A stretch of 64,000 nt of DNA, taken from assembly GCA_014218235.1 (NCBI GenBank), contig CM024760.1, positions 70,124,961 through 70,188,960 of the forward strand, read 5' to 3'. The stretch is from Colocasia esculenta (taxonomy: Eukaryota; Streptophyta; Magnoliopsida; Alismatales; Araceae). Each line of letters begins with the position of its first letter. The first letter of the stretch is position 1. The notes under the pieces were generated by a model, which worked only from the letters and a program-made list of their open reading frames with translations, did not search any database and was not told the origin of the DNA. The position numbers were made by a program, and so were the translations under genes. Positions 22,914 through 36,110 of the stretch are shown piece after piece.

Positions 22914-24315
22914 TTGGATGAGGTGATCGAGCAACAGAAAGCCGACCCTAGACTCTTAGAGTTAGTGGGCAAGGCAGGCATTGCTCGTGATGAGGACGGT
23001 GTGATTAGATTCCATCACCGTGTTTGTGTCCCTGATTTGGTAGATGTCTGTGAGCATGTGTTAGCAGAGGCTCACAGGTCGAGATTCTCTATTCATCCGA
23101 GTAACACCAAGATGTACCAGGATTTGAAGAGGTCCTTTTGGTGGTCCGGCATGAAGAAGGATGTGGCAGATTATGTATCTAGGTGTTTAGTGTGCCAGCA
23201 AGTAAAGGCCGAGCGACAGCGACCATCCGGCCTTATGCAAAGGATGGAGATCCCAGTGTGGAAGTGGGAAGCTGTCACTATGGACTTTGTTTCGGGTTTG
23301 CCTCGATCTAGAAGTGGCAACGACTCGATTTGGGTAGTTGTAGATAGATTCTCGAAGACTGCTCATTTCTTGCCTATGAAGAAGAAGCAGTCGGTTGATA
23401 GCTTAGCTAGATTGTATGTTAGTAGTGTGGTTAGATTGCATGGTGTGCCGAAGTCGATCATTTCGGGTCGAGATCCGAGATTTACTTCAAGGTTGTGGAA
23501 GGGTCTTCAGCATGCGTTAGGTTCGGAGCTGAAGCTCAGTTCGGCGTTTCATCCCCAGACAGATGGACAGTCCGAGAGGACTATCCAGACGCTCGAGGAT
23601 ATGTTGAGAGCGTGTGTACTGGATTGGAAGGATGATTGGGAGCGTCATTTACCGCTAGTGGAGTTCGCATACAACAACAGCTTTCATGCGAGTATTAGTA
23701 TGGCTCCATTTGAGGCGTTGTATGGTAGGCCTTGCAGATCTCCTTTATGTTGGGAGGAGACCGGTGATAGGCAGCTGATCGGTCCGGAGTTAGTTCAGGA
23801 GACTTCGGATAAGGTCCAGCTTATCAGAAGAGGCTTGTTGCGGTGCAGGATAGGCAGAAGAGCTACACGACAACAGAAGGAAGGATTTGGAGTTCGAGGT
23901 GGGTGAACATGTCTTCTTGAAGATATCACCTACTCGTGGTGTCGTCAGATTTGGCAGGCATAGTAAGTTGAGCCCTAGATTCATTGGCCCGTATGAGATT
24001 CTCAAACGATTGGGCAGCGTGGCATATGAGCTATCTTTACCCAGCTTTAGCTAGTGTTCATCCGTATTCCACGTTTCTATGCTCAGGAAGTATGTCCGAG
24101 ATCCATCTCATGTGATTAGTCACGAGCCAGTGGAGATTCAGCCAGATTTGTCGTATGTGGAGCAACCTGTAGCTATTCTTGACCGGAAGGTTCAGCATCT
24201 CCGGAACAAGAGTATTGCGTTAGTGAAAGTTCTATGGCGGAACTTCTCACGAGAGGAGGCTACTTAGGAGCTTGAGGATGCGATGAAGAAGAAGTACCTC
24301 CGTTTGTTTGAGTAG
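22914..24315 (+). pseudogene. Integrase and chromodomain of the Tekay-like element
   Basis: The frame at 22914-23906 has the zinc finger (SIHPSNTKMYQDLK … CLVCQQVKAERQ) and the integrase core: first Asp in TMDFVSGLP, Glu in AFHPQTDGQSERT. The second catalytic Asp is lost: the family motif SDRD reads SGRD at about 23465. A frameshift near 23870 follows. The C-terminal domain (VFLKISPTRG-like) and chromodomain (VKVLWRNFSREEATWE) are in other frames to the stop at 24313; the chromodomain Trp codon is now TAG (24265). The integrase would be catalytically dead even if translated. Confidence 0.9.
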
Positions 24316-24343
24316 TTTTGTTTAACTTCGAGGACGAAGTTTC

Positions 24344-24358
24344 TTAAGGGGGAGAGGG
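24344..24358 (+). other. Polypurine tract of the Tekay-like element
   Basis: TTAAGGGGGAGAGGG immediately precedes the 3' LTR and follows the TTCGAGGACGAAG signature. It is the expected primer site for plus-strand DNA synthesis. Confidence 0.9.
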
Positions 24359-27300
24359 TGTAAGGCCCTCGAATTTTGTTGCATTATTTTATTCCGTGTA
24401 AATAATTCATGTTTGTGTATGCATAGATGTACATATCTACGTATGTATTAACTAGTTATACTTATGTGTGCATGTGTATAATTAGTTATAATAATGTATG
24501 ATGAATGTTGGTAGTGTGTACATGATAATACATATGTATGGCATGTAAATGTGTATAAGTTAAGCATGGTTTCTGCATGTTTTGAGTTCTGGCCGAAGGA
24601 CCCAGTTGGCGTCCACATAGATGGACGTCCATGATTATCCAGCGTCCACATCGATGGACGCCAATACTTATGCCAACGTCCATGGATGTGGACGTTAAGA
24701 TTTCTGACCTGCATGCGTTGCAGACCCCGAAATCTGGGAAGAAGGAAGCTCAGCCATTGGGGAGCTGTCCCCAACGGCTCTCAGCCTTTCCCATCACCCC
24801 TACGTGAAAGGAGAGTTCCCTCTCCTATATACCAAGCCCTTTTGCAACCCCAAAGCCCCTTGGCTCTTTGCAAGAAGAGGAGAGAAAGAAGAAAAACCCT
24901 AGTTCTGGACTGTGAGAAAACCTACCCTTGCAAGCTAAAATCCGACCATCTGAAGCTGGTTCCGGCCATCTACCACGACAAGGAGGTAGCTGGGACAAAT
25001 TAAGGGGAAGGCTTCCCCAACATCTTCTTGGGGTCTACTGCATCAAGGAATCCAGAGGAAGGCATCTTTGGGAGCTTCTTGGGACTGCCCAAGGAGAGCT
25101 TCACCGGCTCATTTGATCCCTTTGGAGAGTTTCCGAAAGGCAAGTAACCTACACCCATCGTCCATGTAGATGTCTAGTAGGGTTTTCTTATTTTTACACA
25201 TTTTTTCTCGTGTCCTAGATCCCCCATTCTTCTTGTTATTTAGAGTTCGGTATGTGTTCTTGCACAGACAGGAACTTGACGTCAATGCCTTGACGCCAAG
25301 ATCTCCAGTGCGCGTCCAGTGATCTTGCCGCCCAACTCTTTGAACGGCCAGACACTGCTGCCAAGTTCTTCAGTGCAGAATAGTGAACTGTTCTGCCTTA
25401 AATAAGTATTTTCTGGATTTTGACGCATGAGGATATAGTGTAATTTTGATATGTTATGTAAAATAGCTAATGTGATGTGTGTGGAAATTTCTATATTTTT
25501 TGTGGATGGCATAAATTATTGGATTTATTGAAATACATGTTGGGGAAAATGGATTATGCATGTTCACCTACTGTCTACATGATTCCTGAGGAATTAAATG
25601 CCCTAGATTTTTCTATACCATGTGTATATGCGTCAGTCCATACCCTACAAATTTGAGAATTTGTTCATGTTCATATGATTCACTGTAATTTCTGCAACGA
25701 AAATAGAAAGCGTGAATAGGTTATTCAAAAATCCACAGTAAATTGTATGTTGTGAAATAAATTCGGGGAAATTTTCTATAATAACATGTATGATAGATGC
25801 AGATCTGTGAAATGTCAAATCTGAGATTCAGGTTATGTTCCATGACAAGTTGAATTACGAATGGCATGCAACTGAATGTTTAATTTCTGTAAATGCATAT
25901 GACTCATAAAAATCTGGAAATTAGCATGTGTGGTCATAAATCTGTAATCAGCATGTGGTTAAATTTTTAGGCTGTTTGGACAACTGTAGAATGCAATATG
26001 AAACTTCCATGCGAAAATATGTGAATAATGCATGCTATTTGTGAAAATGATTTGAAATGCGCGTTGCAACTGATTTATGTAACTCACTGAATGTGTAATC
26101 TCTGTCATCTGTAGTATCATGCTAGGAAAACAGAGCCATGTGTGTGAATGAGAGAATGTAAAGATGTGTGTGCGCCATGTGTAAAATGTGTGTAAAAATC
26201 GATATGTGTAATGTGTAAGACTGTGCCAAGTGTGATACTGCTTCCATAGAGGGCTGTGGAACCGTACCATGGAAAAGTCCCCATGGGAAGGTTCAATGTG
26301 TTAAGATCCTAAGGGCATTAGGATGAAATCCTGGAGGTGGACAAGTACCACTGGTTAGGGTGGAGACTTGTTCTCCCGGTCTGCGCAGTCCAAGAGTCGT
26401 CACTATGTTGCCTAGGTGACGTCTATGTGTATGTGATGTGTATGTGTCCTTCTTATGGTGGTTTGGACTATGTTTCACGGCACTAAAGTGTAAAATATGA
26501 AATGTGTAATGTGAATGTGATCATGTGTAAATTGTGTAGTGTGAACATGTGTAAATGTGCAATGTGTAAAGAAGTGAACTATGTGAATGAGGAAATTGTG
26601 CAAACATGTGAAACTAATGTATTGGATGATGAAATGGTGATCCATGATATGTTAATGTTAAACTTGTGTCATAACAGCAACCTAATTGTAGTTGTGGAAA
26701 TGTTTTACATGTGTACAAATGCGTAGAATCCATGCTAGTAGCATTTCTTACTTATGTGTAAATGTTTCCATGGTTAAGCGCCACCATGATATAGTTAATT
26801 AAGATTGTAGCTCTCATGTGATTGTTGTAAACTTCTAATTCATGCCAAAACAACAAGCTAAAAGTGTATAAAACGAAAATGTGCATGTGCAAGAATGTGT
26901 AGAAATCATGAGAGGAAGGTCTCATTTCATGTATGTAAGTACACCATGTTTGGTGCTCTCATGTTTTGCGTAATCGGAGGTGAAACCATTATGTGATGGA
27001 ATAAGTAGAAAGCATGTGATAGGACATTTTATTTTGGAAAATCCGAAATCATGAACCATGTGTTTACTTTGGTAAAATTACCATGATAAGTTGTCTTTAT
27101 AAATGTCCAAGCATGCTATATGTTTGCTTTGTAAAATAAATGTAAAACCTACTATGATATATGCATGTATGATATGTGTGGTGTTATTTGCTGAGTCTTT
27201 TAGACTCATTACTTACTTCGGCGTACAGGTTTAGTAGGTGATACACCTTTGGAGGAGACCGTGGAGAGTGACTCCGAGCGCAGGGAGTAGCTTGACGGAG

Positions 27301-27622
27301 TTGTAGAGTGACTTTTGCTTACATTGTATGTAACAAGACATTGTAATAGAAACATTATGAAATTTGTAGACAAACTATGTATTTGAGTTAGTATTTCATT
27401 ATGTGGACTTTAGTTCATTTAAAATTGTTAGTTGAATCAGATATGTTAAATGTGGATGATGAATGAAATGAAGACATTGGTTCTTTTACTTCCGCTACTC
27501 TGTGTCTATATTTATGTGTATCTCAATCGTATGTTATTGTTTGGGTAAATGCCCCACTGTGATAACGTTCACTATACCGACGTGGTTGGTATAATCGTAC
27601 CGGTATAATGAGGGTCGTCACA
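24359..27622 (+). mobile_element. 3' LTR of the Tekay-like element
   Basis: 3264 bp, near-identical to the 5' LTR, with scattered substitutions and small indels (for example near 24500, 25000 and 26680). It ends GGGTCGTCACA and is followed by the TSD CACAA. Confidence 0.95.
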
Positions 27623-29789
27623 CACAACCTCTCCACAAGCCGAACCAACGGTAAGCCCTGAAAAGAACTGTAGGGAAGTGAGCCTCAACAAGTCACAGGC
27701 TCAGCAGGGGCTACCCAAAACAACAATAAACTACGGACACCTCAACCCCAAAGGGTCTCACTGGAAGCACCAATAGCCAAACCATTTCATGCTCACAACA
27801 ATTGAATTTAAATTGCAATTAAATATGAACACATTAACTATTCACAACCTCGGAAAGTAAGAGGGAACAACATGACTAGCTCCACACCACTAGTCCACTC
27901 AACAACAGTAACGCCTAGGCCTCAAGCCTCACAGGAAAACCACAGTCACAACCAATCATTTAAGTTATAAGCTTCACAGGCGAGTCTCAAGTACGTGGGT
28001 AACAGGACTGCTAACCAAAAGCTGGCCCTTTATACCCCAAACCACAATATGTCAGAAGCCACACACCGAATGGCAGGGTTTGCTACAACGGCCAATCCTT
28101 CACACACGAAAACCATATACGGAAGCTTTCTCGAGGAAGGGTAAAGCACATTGAGTGGAAGGTCACACCACACGACCTCCACGAAACACAGTTCCACGTC
28201 AACACCAGAACAGACTGGTATACGACGTACCACCACAAACCATTACCCACACGGGGTACAGGTACCTATTACCACAAGGTACCAGCATGGAAACCGCAAG
28301 TAAACCTGTGCTGTAATAGGGCACACCATAGCGAGCTAAACCACATTTGTGGTGAGTCAACACTCACCATCCATAACCAAAACTGTGCCACCACTCGGGC
28401 ACACCACAAGCTACAATCACAGTCACAACTGTGCCAACACCAGGGCACACCTCGAACGGGTCAAACCTCGACTACGAGTCACAAACTCACGAGCCACAGC
28501 CAATGGCAAAGTATGAGTCGGAAAGGAACGACGCCACCACATGAGAACGGACTATTGGCTGATCAGGCCAATATCCAACCCGGACAACACAACACAAGAA
28601 CAACCTCTCAGTCTCGTAGCAACGAACCCTTAGTCCATCTACGGCTCCACAAACTCACAAGTCAAGCAACTAACTGTGGAGACTAACAAACACCACCACT
28701 ACCTGCAGTCTCACACACTGCAGGCCCATGCCTGGCACCTTTAGGGACTCAGGCCCGAGCTCCCTAAAGTGAGGCACTGGAACAGGACTAGCTGGGGCCC
28801 AGTAGTCTACTGGTGTCCGTACCCCCAACCACGAGCACGCTACAAGCGACTGCACACCCACAAACACCAAGCCGCTGCCCTACTGTCGTCTTCCCTCAGC
28901 CGGACGTACAACTCAAACACAGGAGTGAGGGTGTCCAGGAAGACGACACAGACCTCGACGGTACAACACAAGTACCGGGACAAACCTCGAGCACAACAAA
29001 CACACGCGTCTAGCTCACAAAAAACCTTGGGTATCCGACTAGAGAGGCATTCCGGAATAGGCGTTGGACCACCACACTCGGCAATACACAAACCACGACA
29101 CTTACATGTTCCATCTTTATTACAAACCACGATACATATGTGAGGAATAGCTTGTCCTGGTCACTCGTGACTCACAAGCTAACCTACACCATAACACATA
29201 TAAACCATATTAATAATAACACCATGGCCTGTCATAGGTCACCTTGTGACCTCCACTGCCACACTAAACACAGTACACAATAATCACGTAATAACCATAC
29301 TTATACTTTACTAATTATCCATCGAGGATAACTTATAAAAGATCCTAAAGGATCAAGGCTAGGTTCAAACGTGAACCTCACTGCCACAACACCACGACTA
29401 ACCACAATAATTAAGATACAATAAACACGACGACGTACGATGTGCCATGTACACAAACCATATGCACGACTTCCAAATCACGTAGACACCACATGTATAA
29501 TACACCAGCCAGGTGCACCACACGTCATTCACATAAACAACATGTTCAACACATGGACAGCACGCTCCAAGAGTGCTACGGGTGCCAACGCACCACACAT
29601 ACTACGTAAATACCAAGCCGATTACGTACATAACATATTAACCACGTAAAACATGCCCACCTTGTGAGCAATACGCTCCATGAGCGTAACAAGTGCATTG
29701 GCTCCACCTGTCATTTCCATGCACAACAAATACCACTAACCAGATATTCAAAATATAGAAAGCATGCATAACGGGACCTCTCAGCTAAG

Positions 29790-30480
29790 GTCGCGACAAG
29801 GGGCCAGGTCGCCTTCAGAACGCGACCCATCGACTTGTCGCGTTCATAACATGAACGCGACGGGTCAAGCTGTCGCGTTCAGAACACGACACTCTGGGCC
29901 GTCGCCTTCACAGGCGCAAACCCCAATCCGGGAACAAATCCACGGATCACCATTCAGGACCATTCAAACCACGATTAATTCACGTTTTCCATGCTTTAAT
30001 GGATACCTTGGCATGGTATCTACTGTTTACAAAGCGATAAACAAGCTAACATGCAATTCACAATACAAATCGAGGTAGAACACCCTACCTTCATGAAGAA
30101 TGCGCAAACCGACGATGGCACAACGTCTCCCCCACTTCAAGTGATGTCCTTGCGATGAGAGCGCACTGAAAACTCCACCAAAACCTCGAATCGCCCAAAA
30201 CCACCAGAGCAGCTCCCAAGGCCAAGCAGAGCTGCCCCAGCTCTGTCCGGCCAAAACTCTATTAAAAACGCACAGCGGTTGGGATCGCTACGTGCACCCC
30301 CGTCGCGACCTGATCGCGACTTAGGTGACCGTCGCCTTCCCAAGGCTGACGTCAGCTGACTGCCCGGCGAGCGACAAGCGGCAGCCATGTAGAAGACGTC
30401 CGCCAAACAGCGGCAATAGGAACGCGACCCCAAGAGCCATCGCGTTCAGATCGCGACGCAAGCCTTCGTCACGTTCACAG
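29790..30480. repeat. CGCGAC/GTCGCGTTC motif cluster in the solo LTR
   Basis: Repeated GTCGCGTTC, AACGCGAC and ATCGCGAC motifs, densest at 29790-29910 and 30300-30480, within the right arm of the solo LTR 15859-30634. Confidence 0.7.
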
Positions 30481-30639
30481 CCACAAGACCTGTGAGCACT
30501 TTGGGCCCAACGGCCGGCCCACCAAGCCTCACAACTCGCGCGAACGCCTGAAACATGCAATAGTGAGCCACACATTGGCCACCAAACCCGCTAAACCTGG
30601 ATCCACGGGGATCCGGAAAACGCGCGACGTTACAGTGAA

Positions 30640-31756
30640 TGTGCTCTCTCTCCTAACCGCGTTCTTAACACGATAGACAGGAGGACCGCATCTTCACTAA
30701 TAACGCGCCAGACGCCTTAACTGCATTCTTGTTGCATCCAGAAGTTAGGCCACATTCTCCCTTTGATTGCTAGAACTAGAGTGTTCTGTCTGCAGTGGTT
30801 ACTATCGAGTTTTTATGTGCGGTTTCTCATGCATGACCCCTGTATGTTTTTGGATAGTGCAGAAACTCTTATCTAGTTTTTTCTCTCTCATCTATTCTCT
30901 TTCTCTCATGCTATTCTCGTCTATTCATCTACTCTCTCTACTATTCTTGGTACTCTAGATGGCCATTAACTGATTGTCTAAATAATGAATATAAACAATA
31001 CCTGGCAATATAAAGGACCCAATCTTATCCTAGGAGGTGCGCCCAAAAGTGCTATTTCTCCCTCGGGAGTTAATTGACCAGGGTGTTTGATATTACACCC
31101 TAGTGCTATACTATTGATTAATCTATGGCAATCAAACCATGCTATTTACAAGATGTGCTATTTTTCTCGATGGGTATTTACTCTTAATATAGCCAGTTCT
31201 CTCTCTTTCTATATATGTTACTAGTCATTGCTCTATACTTGGAGTACATTTTACTCGTTGTTACTTGCAATTGTCATGCTCTTGCTCTCTATCATAACTT
31301 GACATGCATCATGTAGTTACTCTGCTTATTAACATGTTAATTACTTAAAGTATTGTCTGGTTCATGATATATAAGTTCTACTAAGCATTATCGCTCATCA
31401 AGTGTTATTTATTATTTTTCAAGTAAGTTGACTGACGTTACACACAACAATAGAGATGGATAATAGTTATGAGCGACCTGACGTCAACTTAGTGGAGTTG
31501 TTATAGCAACATAGTAGAGTAGAAGCTAGTTAGTTGTTTTTAATTCTTTCCAATGTAATAGTGTCAATGAGCCTTATATAATGGCTCGGAATTAGTAGTA
31601 GTAATAGATTTAGTGATTTGATTATCAATAAAATGAAGAGTTTATATTATTCCAACTGTTACCTTTAGTTGCTCTGACTTACATGACTGATTGATATATA
31701 TACTTGAATCTGCTTACATTCTCGATTTGTTCCGCTGCTAAATTGGGGGCGTGACA
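30640..31756 (+). mobile_element. Second part of the plus-strand LTR begun at 12600
   Basis: It resumes after the TSD GTGAA and ends with GGGGGCGTGACA at 31756, the counterpart of the GGGGCATAACA end of the 7111-10128 LTR. It contains CTCATCTATTC and the ATGGCCATTAACTGATTGTCT block shared with 14990 and, inverted, with 7920. No PBS follows the LTR end, so no internal region is attached here. Confidence 0.65.
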
Positions 31757-31773
31757 CTCTCTCTGTTTCTTTC

Positions 31774-34700
31774 TGTAAGGCCCTCAAATTTCCGTCGCAT
31801 TATTTGTATTTGTGTGTGTATATTTGTGCTTGTGTATGTATGTACATATTTACGTACGCATTAATTAGTACAAGTACGTGTGCATGTGTTTATAATAGAT
31901 ATAAATAATGCATGTATTGAATGGTGATAGTATAGATACACTACCATATACATATTGCATGTATATATGCATGGTATGCATGGTTTTCTGCATATTTTAG
32001 ACTTTTGGCCGAAGGCCATCTTGGCGTCAACCCCTAGCCGTCGAGGTGGTGTCAGCGTCCAGACATGGACGCCAACACTCATCCTGGCGTCAAGCGATAT
32101 GGATGCCTATTTCTCTGGCCTGCATGCGCAGCAGAGCTGCAAACTTCTGAAACAAGAAAGCCAGCCATTGGGGGGCTGTCCCCAACGGCTCTGAGGGCTG
32201 TCAAGTCACCCTAAGAGTGGGAGAGAGGCCTCTCCTTAAGTCTGAACCCGGAGCTGCCTTTCCCCCCCCCCCCCCCCCCTCTCTTCACCTTTGCAAGAGG
32301 AGAAAAGAGAGAAGAAAATCCTAGAAGAAAAACTGAGAAAACCCCACTCTTTGCCCCCAGAATCCGACTTCCTGGAGCTAGATCCGGCCATCTTCCACGA
32401 CAAGAGAATAGCTGGAGCAAAGGAGGAGGCTTCCCCGACATCCCCTCGGTGTGGAGATCATCCAGGAGCCCGGAGGAAGAAGATCTAGAAGGCGTTTCTG
32501 CACCTTCTTGGGACTGCCCAAGGAGGGCTTCACCAACACCCTAGACCCATTGGAGCAATTTTTAAAAGGCAAGTGACCTAACCATAATGTCCCCATATGA
32601 GTCTAGGTCGTTTTTACAATTTTTGTACATTTTCCCTCGAGTCCTAGACCCTCACATTCACCAAATCTTGAGAGTTCGGGTCTGTGTTTCTGCACAGACC
32701 TGCATTGACGGCAAGGTCAATGGACGCTGAGATCATGCTTGGCGTCCATCGACCATGCCGCTGACCCTGAGTCAGCGGCCAGAGACCGCAGCCAAGTTCC
32801 TCTGGACAGAACAGTGACCTGTTCTGCCCTCCCTATACAACTATTTTCGGTATGGTTTCCGTGATGAGGATATATGGTAACCCTATACACTATGTATATT
32901 GTCAAATGTGGTGTGTGGATTAGTGTGATGTGTGATGGTGAATGTAGGAAATTTTATCCCATGAACTTGTAAGCATGATTTGTTGATAACCTTGCCAATC
33001 CATGTTTCATGATTAGGATTAGTCTGAATGCCTCAGTTTTGTCAAATCATGAAGATTAGTAGATCAGTACATGTATACTCAATTTTGGTAAATTGTCCAT
33101 GTTTGTATAAATCGCTAATAAATTCGGTTCGGTAAATAAAGAGGCATGTAAGAATGATTGGTGGTGATCGATTTACAGTTGTATGATTTAGGTAAATTTT
33201 GTATTCTCAGATCATGTATATGACAAGTAATCTCTGTTCAAACAGTAAGTGGTAAAGATGCATGATGTGTTAAACTCCATGTCAACCTAAATTGTGAATG
33301 ACATGCTAAATAGGTGTTTTATTTACTGTAAATTCTATTTAGCTCAGAAAAATATGAAAATTTGAAGGTAGGATCTTGAACCCGAAAATGGTATGTGGTT
33401 AAAATTTCAGGTCATTTGGACCAGTATATAAGGAGTTATGTATTTTCCATGTGAAATGTAATAATCTATGTATGTTATCGTAGTGTGGTTAATTATTGCT
33501 TAAACTCAACCTAATTAGTGCATCTACTGTGTGTTAACTCCTGAAATCTGTAGTGCCATGTTAGGAAAAACAGAGATATGCATGTGAGTGAGAAAGTGAA
33601 TGAGATGAAAAGTGATATGTGTAAACCATGTGTAAAAATCGGTAAAATGTGTAAATGTGTAACTGTGCCAATGTGACACTGCTTCCGTAGAGGGCAGTGG
33701 AACTGTATCAGGGAAAAGTCCCCCTGAGAAAGTTCAGTGTGTAAGTGACCCTAAGGGCATTAGGGGGAAATCCTGGAGGTGGACAAGTACCACTAGTTAG
33801 GGTGGAGACTTGTTCTCCCGGTCTGCGCAGTCCAAGAGTCGCCATTGGAATGCCTAGATGGCGTCTATGTGTAATGTGATGTGTATATGTCCTTCTTTGG
33901 TGGTTTGGACTATGTGTCACGGCACCTAAAATGTGAATGTGTATGTGTAATGTGTATGCGTTCATGTGTAAATGTGTAAGTGAACAATGTGAAATGTGTA
34001 TGTGCAAAGTGCCACCATGTGAAAGAGGAAACTTGTGTAAAGAAAATGTGAAATTCTAAATGAGATGGTGTGATATTGAAATCCATGTGAGACAAATTTG
34101 AAACTATGTGAAATCAGTAAATTCATGTTGCTATCATCATGTTTACATGTGCAAAGATGTCTAGAATCCATGTTAGGGATAATTGATGAGCACGGGTACA
34201 AGATAGCGTGATTGGTTGTTCACATGATATGTTTTTATCAACATTGTAGCTCTCATGTATAGGTTTACAACCATTAAACCATGTGAAATCAGCAACTTAA
34301 AGCATGTGAAAACGTCTATGTAGGTGTTTAAAAACATGTAAGATCCATGCTAGTCGTGTTTCCCTTTCATATGTGCACAATGTTCATGTTAGTGGCTCTC
34401 ATGTCTTGATTCCTTAAAAGCAAGATTCCATGAGTAAATTGAATAGAAAGCATGTGATAGGTAAGTTCTATTCTTATAAATCTGAAAGCATGATCCATGT
34501 ATTAGATTGTAGAACTTTCATGATAGGTTGAAACTTTCAAATGACTAGCATGCCATGTGTTGTAAATTGTGAATGTGCATGTAGAAACCGCTATGACTTA
34601 TACGTGTATGTTATGAGTAGTGTCGCTTGCTGTGTCTTTAGACTCACTCCTTGCTTCGGCGTACAGGTGTAGTTGGTGACGTGGCACCGTTGGAGGAGAC

Positions 34701-35073
34701 AGTGGAGACAGACTCCGAGCGCGGAGATTAGTCTTTGGAGTTTCTTTGTGACTTGTTCATTTCATAGTATGTAATTTGAACATTGTATTAGAGTTATCAT
34801 GAAAAGGATGTATAAGTGTGGACATTATGTATTTAAATTTCAGCAATTTAAATTATGTGAACTTTTAACTCTTAATGTTAATTGCGAATTTCATGTATGT
34901 TTAATGTGGATGATGAATAAATGAAGACAGTGGTCTTTTACTTCCGCTACTTTGTTGTATATTCGTGTGTATCTCAGCTGTGTGTATCGTTTGGGTAAAT
35001 GTCCCACTGTGAGGACTCTCGCTATACCGACGTGGGTTGATATAACCGTACCGGTATAATGAGGGCCGTCACA
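31774..35073 (+). mobile_element. Solo LTR of the Tekay-like family
   Basis: TGTAAGGCCC at 31774 to GGGCCGTCACA at 35073 (3300 bp), with a perfect TSD CTTTC at 31769-31773 and 35074-35078. It is clearly related along its whole length to the LTRs at 16165 and 24359 but more diverged. There is no internal region. It includes a run of 18 C at about 32262-32279. Confidence 0.9.
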
Positions 35074-35078
35074 CTTTC

Positions 35079-35326
35079 TCTCTTCGCTCATCGTTGGAGC
35101 GATAGGGGTCTCCCTCTCTCTCTTTTATCCTCCGCCATCTCTCTCTCTCTCTCTCTTCATTCTCTCTTTCTAACTCTCTCTCTTCTTAATAAAGATATTT
35201 TAGTATGTTCATGTATTATTTAACCCTTTCGCCAGATGATAGGTGAATATTCTCTAACTTTTGACAACAAACTAACCACATAGGTATAACAGACAATATT
35301 TTTATATTTCAAATATATATAATTTA
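35079..35326. repeat. CT-rich microsatellite and AT-rich spacer before the MULE
   Basis: Interrupted (CT)n at about 35107-35195, then AT-rich single-copy-looking sequence to the MULE border. No gene is visible. Confidence 0.6.
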
Positions 35327-36110
35327 GAGAAAATTAATTGGGGGTCCCTGTCAGAGGCTGGTACTTTTTTCCTCATCCCTGTCAGAATACTGGTAAACGT
35401 AAAGTCCCTCCTTTTCGTTCGGTTTAATTTCCAATCCCTGCTTTTCACATGTCACCATTTACGACCCTCCACACACGATTTCCGTCTCGTTGTCCTCCGT
35501 CTCTTTTTCCCATTCCCGTCTTACCCTTCCATCCTTTCCAATGCCTTTTCCCCAAACGACCTGACGCTTCGATCCTTTCGAAGGCCCGTGAACTGTAATC
35601 GATGGAAGTTACTCTTACATAATGTGACAAGAACTGATACAGCAACCATTGACATCACTTACACAGCTCCTTTTGAAGGCCCGTGACCCGTTCTTCATAA
35701 CTATAAAAGGAACACAGGGCCGCATACTTATCCTTCACAAGCTTCTAACGCTCTTCTTCTTCCTATCTTTCTTGCTCGTCTTCTTCCTCTTTATTTGCAG
35801 ATGTCTTCATCTAACCGTGCTCCCCAGAGGGATGGCAAAACACCTGCCTCACCGGTGCCACCGTCGCCCCCGGCTCCCTCGTTGTGACAGTCTACCTTTA
35901 GCGTCGACTACTGGGACAGTTTTTACATGGGCTGGAAGATGGCTTTACAGAAAGCCTCCCAGCTTTACGGCGACAAGGGCCTCAATAACATCCCCCCTGA
36001 CATCGGCCCTAGGGTAGAACACATCCCTTCCTCCCCTTCCTCCCCTGACCGTTCCGCCTCCTCCCCTTCCTCCCCCCCTCCCCTTACCGTTCCGCCTCCT
36101 CCCCCCCTCC
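35327..36110 (+). repeat. Left terminal inverted repeat of the MULE
   Basis: It pairs with 52055-52783 on the other strand. The match runs from the terminal GGGGGTCCCTGTCAGAGG through a TATA box, a CT-rich leader and a coding segment, and fades in the C-rich sequence after about 36060. The left copy has a small duplication of the TTTTGAAGGCCCGTGA segment (about 35578 and 35672). Confidence 0.85.
35702..35708 (+). promoter_or_regulatory. TATA box in the left TIR
   Basis: CTATAAAAGG is kept at the same place in both TIRs, about 90-100 bp upstream of the shared ATG, and directs transcription inward. TIR promoters are known in Mutator elements. Confidence 0.6.

Larger units (their letters stand above)
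16165..27622 (+). mobile_element. Full-length Tekay-like chromodomain gypsy retrotransposon
   Basis: Two LTRs (16165-19430 and 24359-27622) begin TGTAAGG and end GTCGTCACA. A perfect TSD, CACAA, lies at 16160-16164 and 27623-27627. Between them are a primer-binding site, gag, protease, RT, RNase H, integrase, a chromodomain and a polypurine tract, in chromovirus order. In the last 230 bp the LTRs differ by four substitutions and one indel, so the insertion is fairly young. Yet the coding region has at least five stops and several frameshifts. Long LTRs plus a chromodomain point to the Tekay/Del clade. Confidence 0.95.
15859..30634 (-). mobile_element. Solo LTR of a gypsy-type family, split by a nested Tekay element
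   Basis: Borders are TGTGACGGCC at 15859 and CGACGTTACA ending at 30634; on the minus strand it starts TGTAACGTCGCG and ends GGCCGTCACA. A perfect 5-bp TSD, GTGAA, lies at 15854-15858 and 30635-30639. Removing the nested element 16165-27622 and one copy of its TSD leaves about 3.3 kb with no coding region, so this is a solo LTR left by LTR-LTR recombination. The right arm (27628-30634) has a CG-motif cluster at 29790-30480. The ORFs in it (e.g. 28769-29143) have no domain. Confidence 0.85.

Noticed and set aside
28769..29143. 124-aa plus-strand frame
   Set aside because: Inside the solo LTR 15859-30634, no domain, overlapped by frames on both strands.
12600..31756. A simple solo LTR inserted in the gypsy RT
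   Set aside because: The flanks GGTTA and CTCTC do not match as a TSD, the RT gene does not resume, and the LTR carries duplicated blocks.
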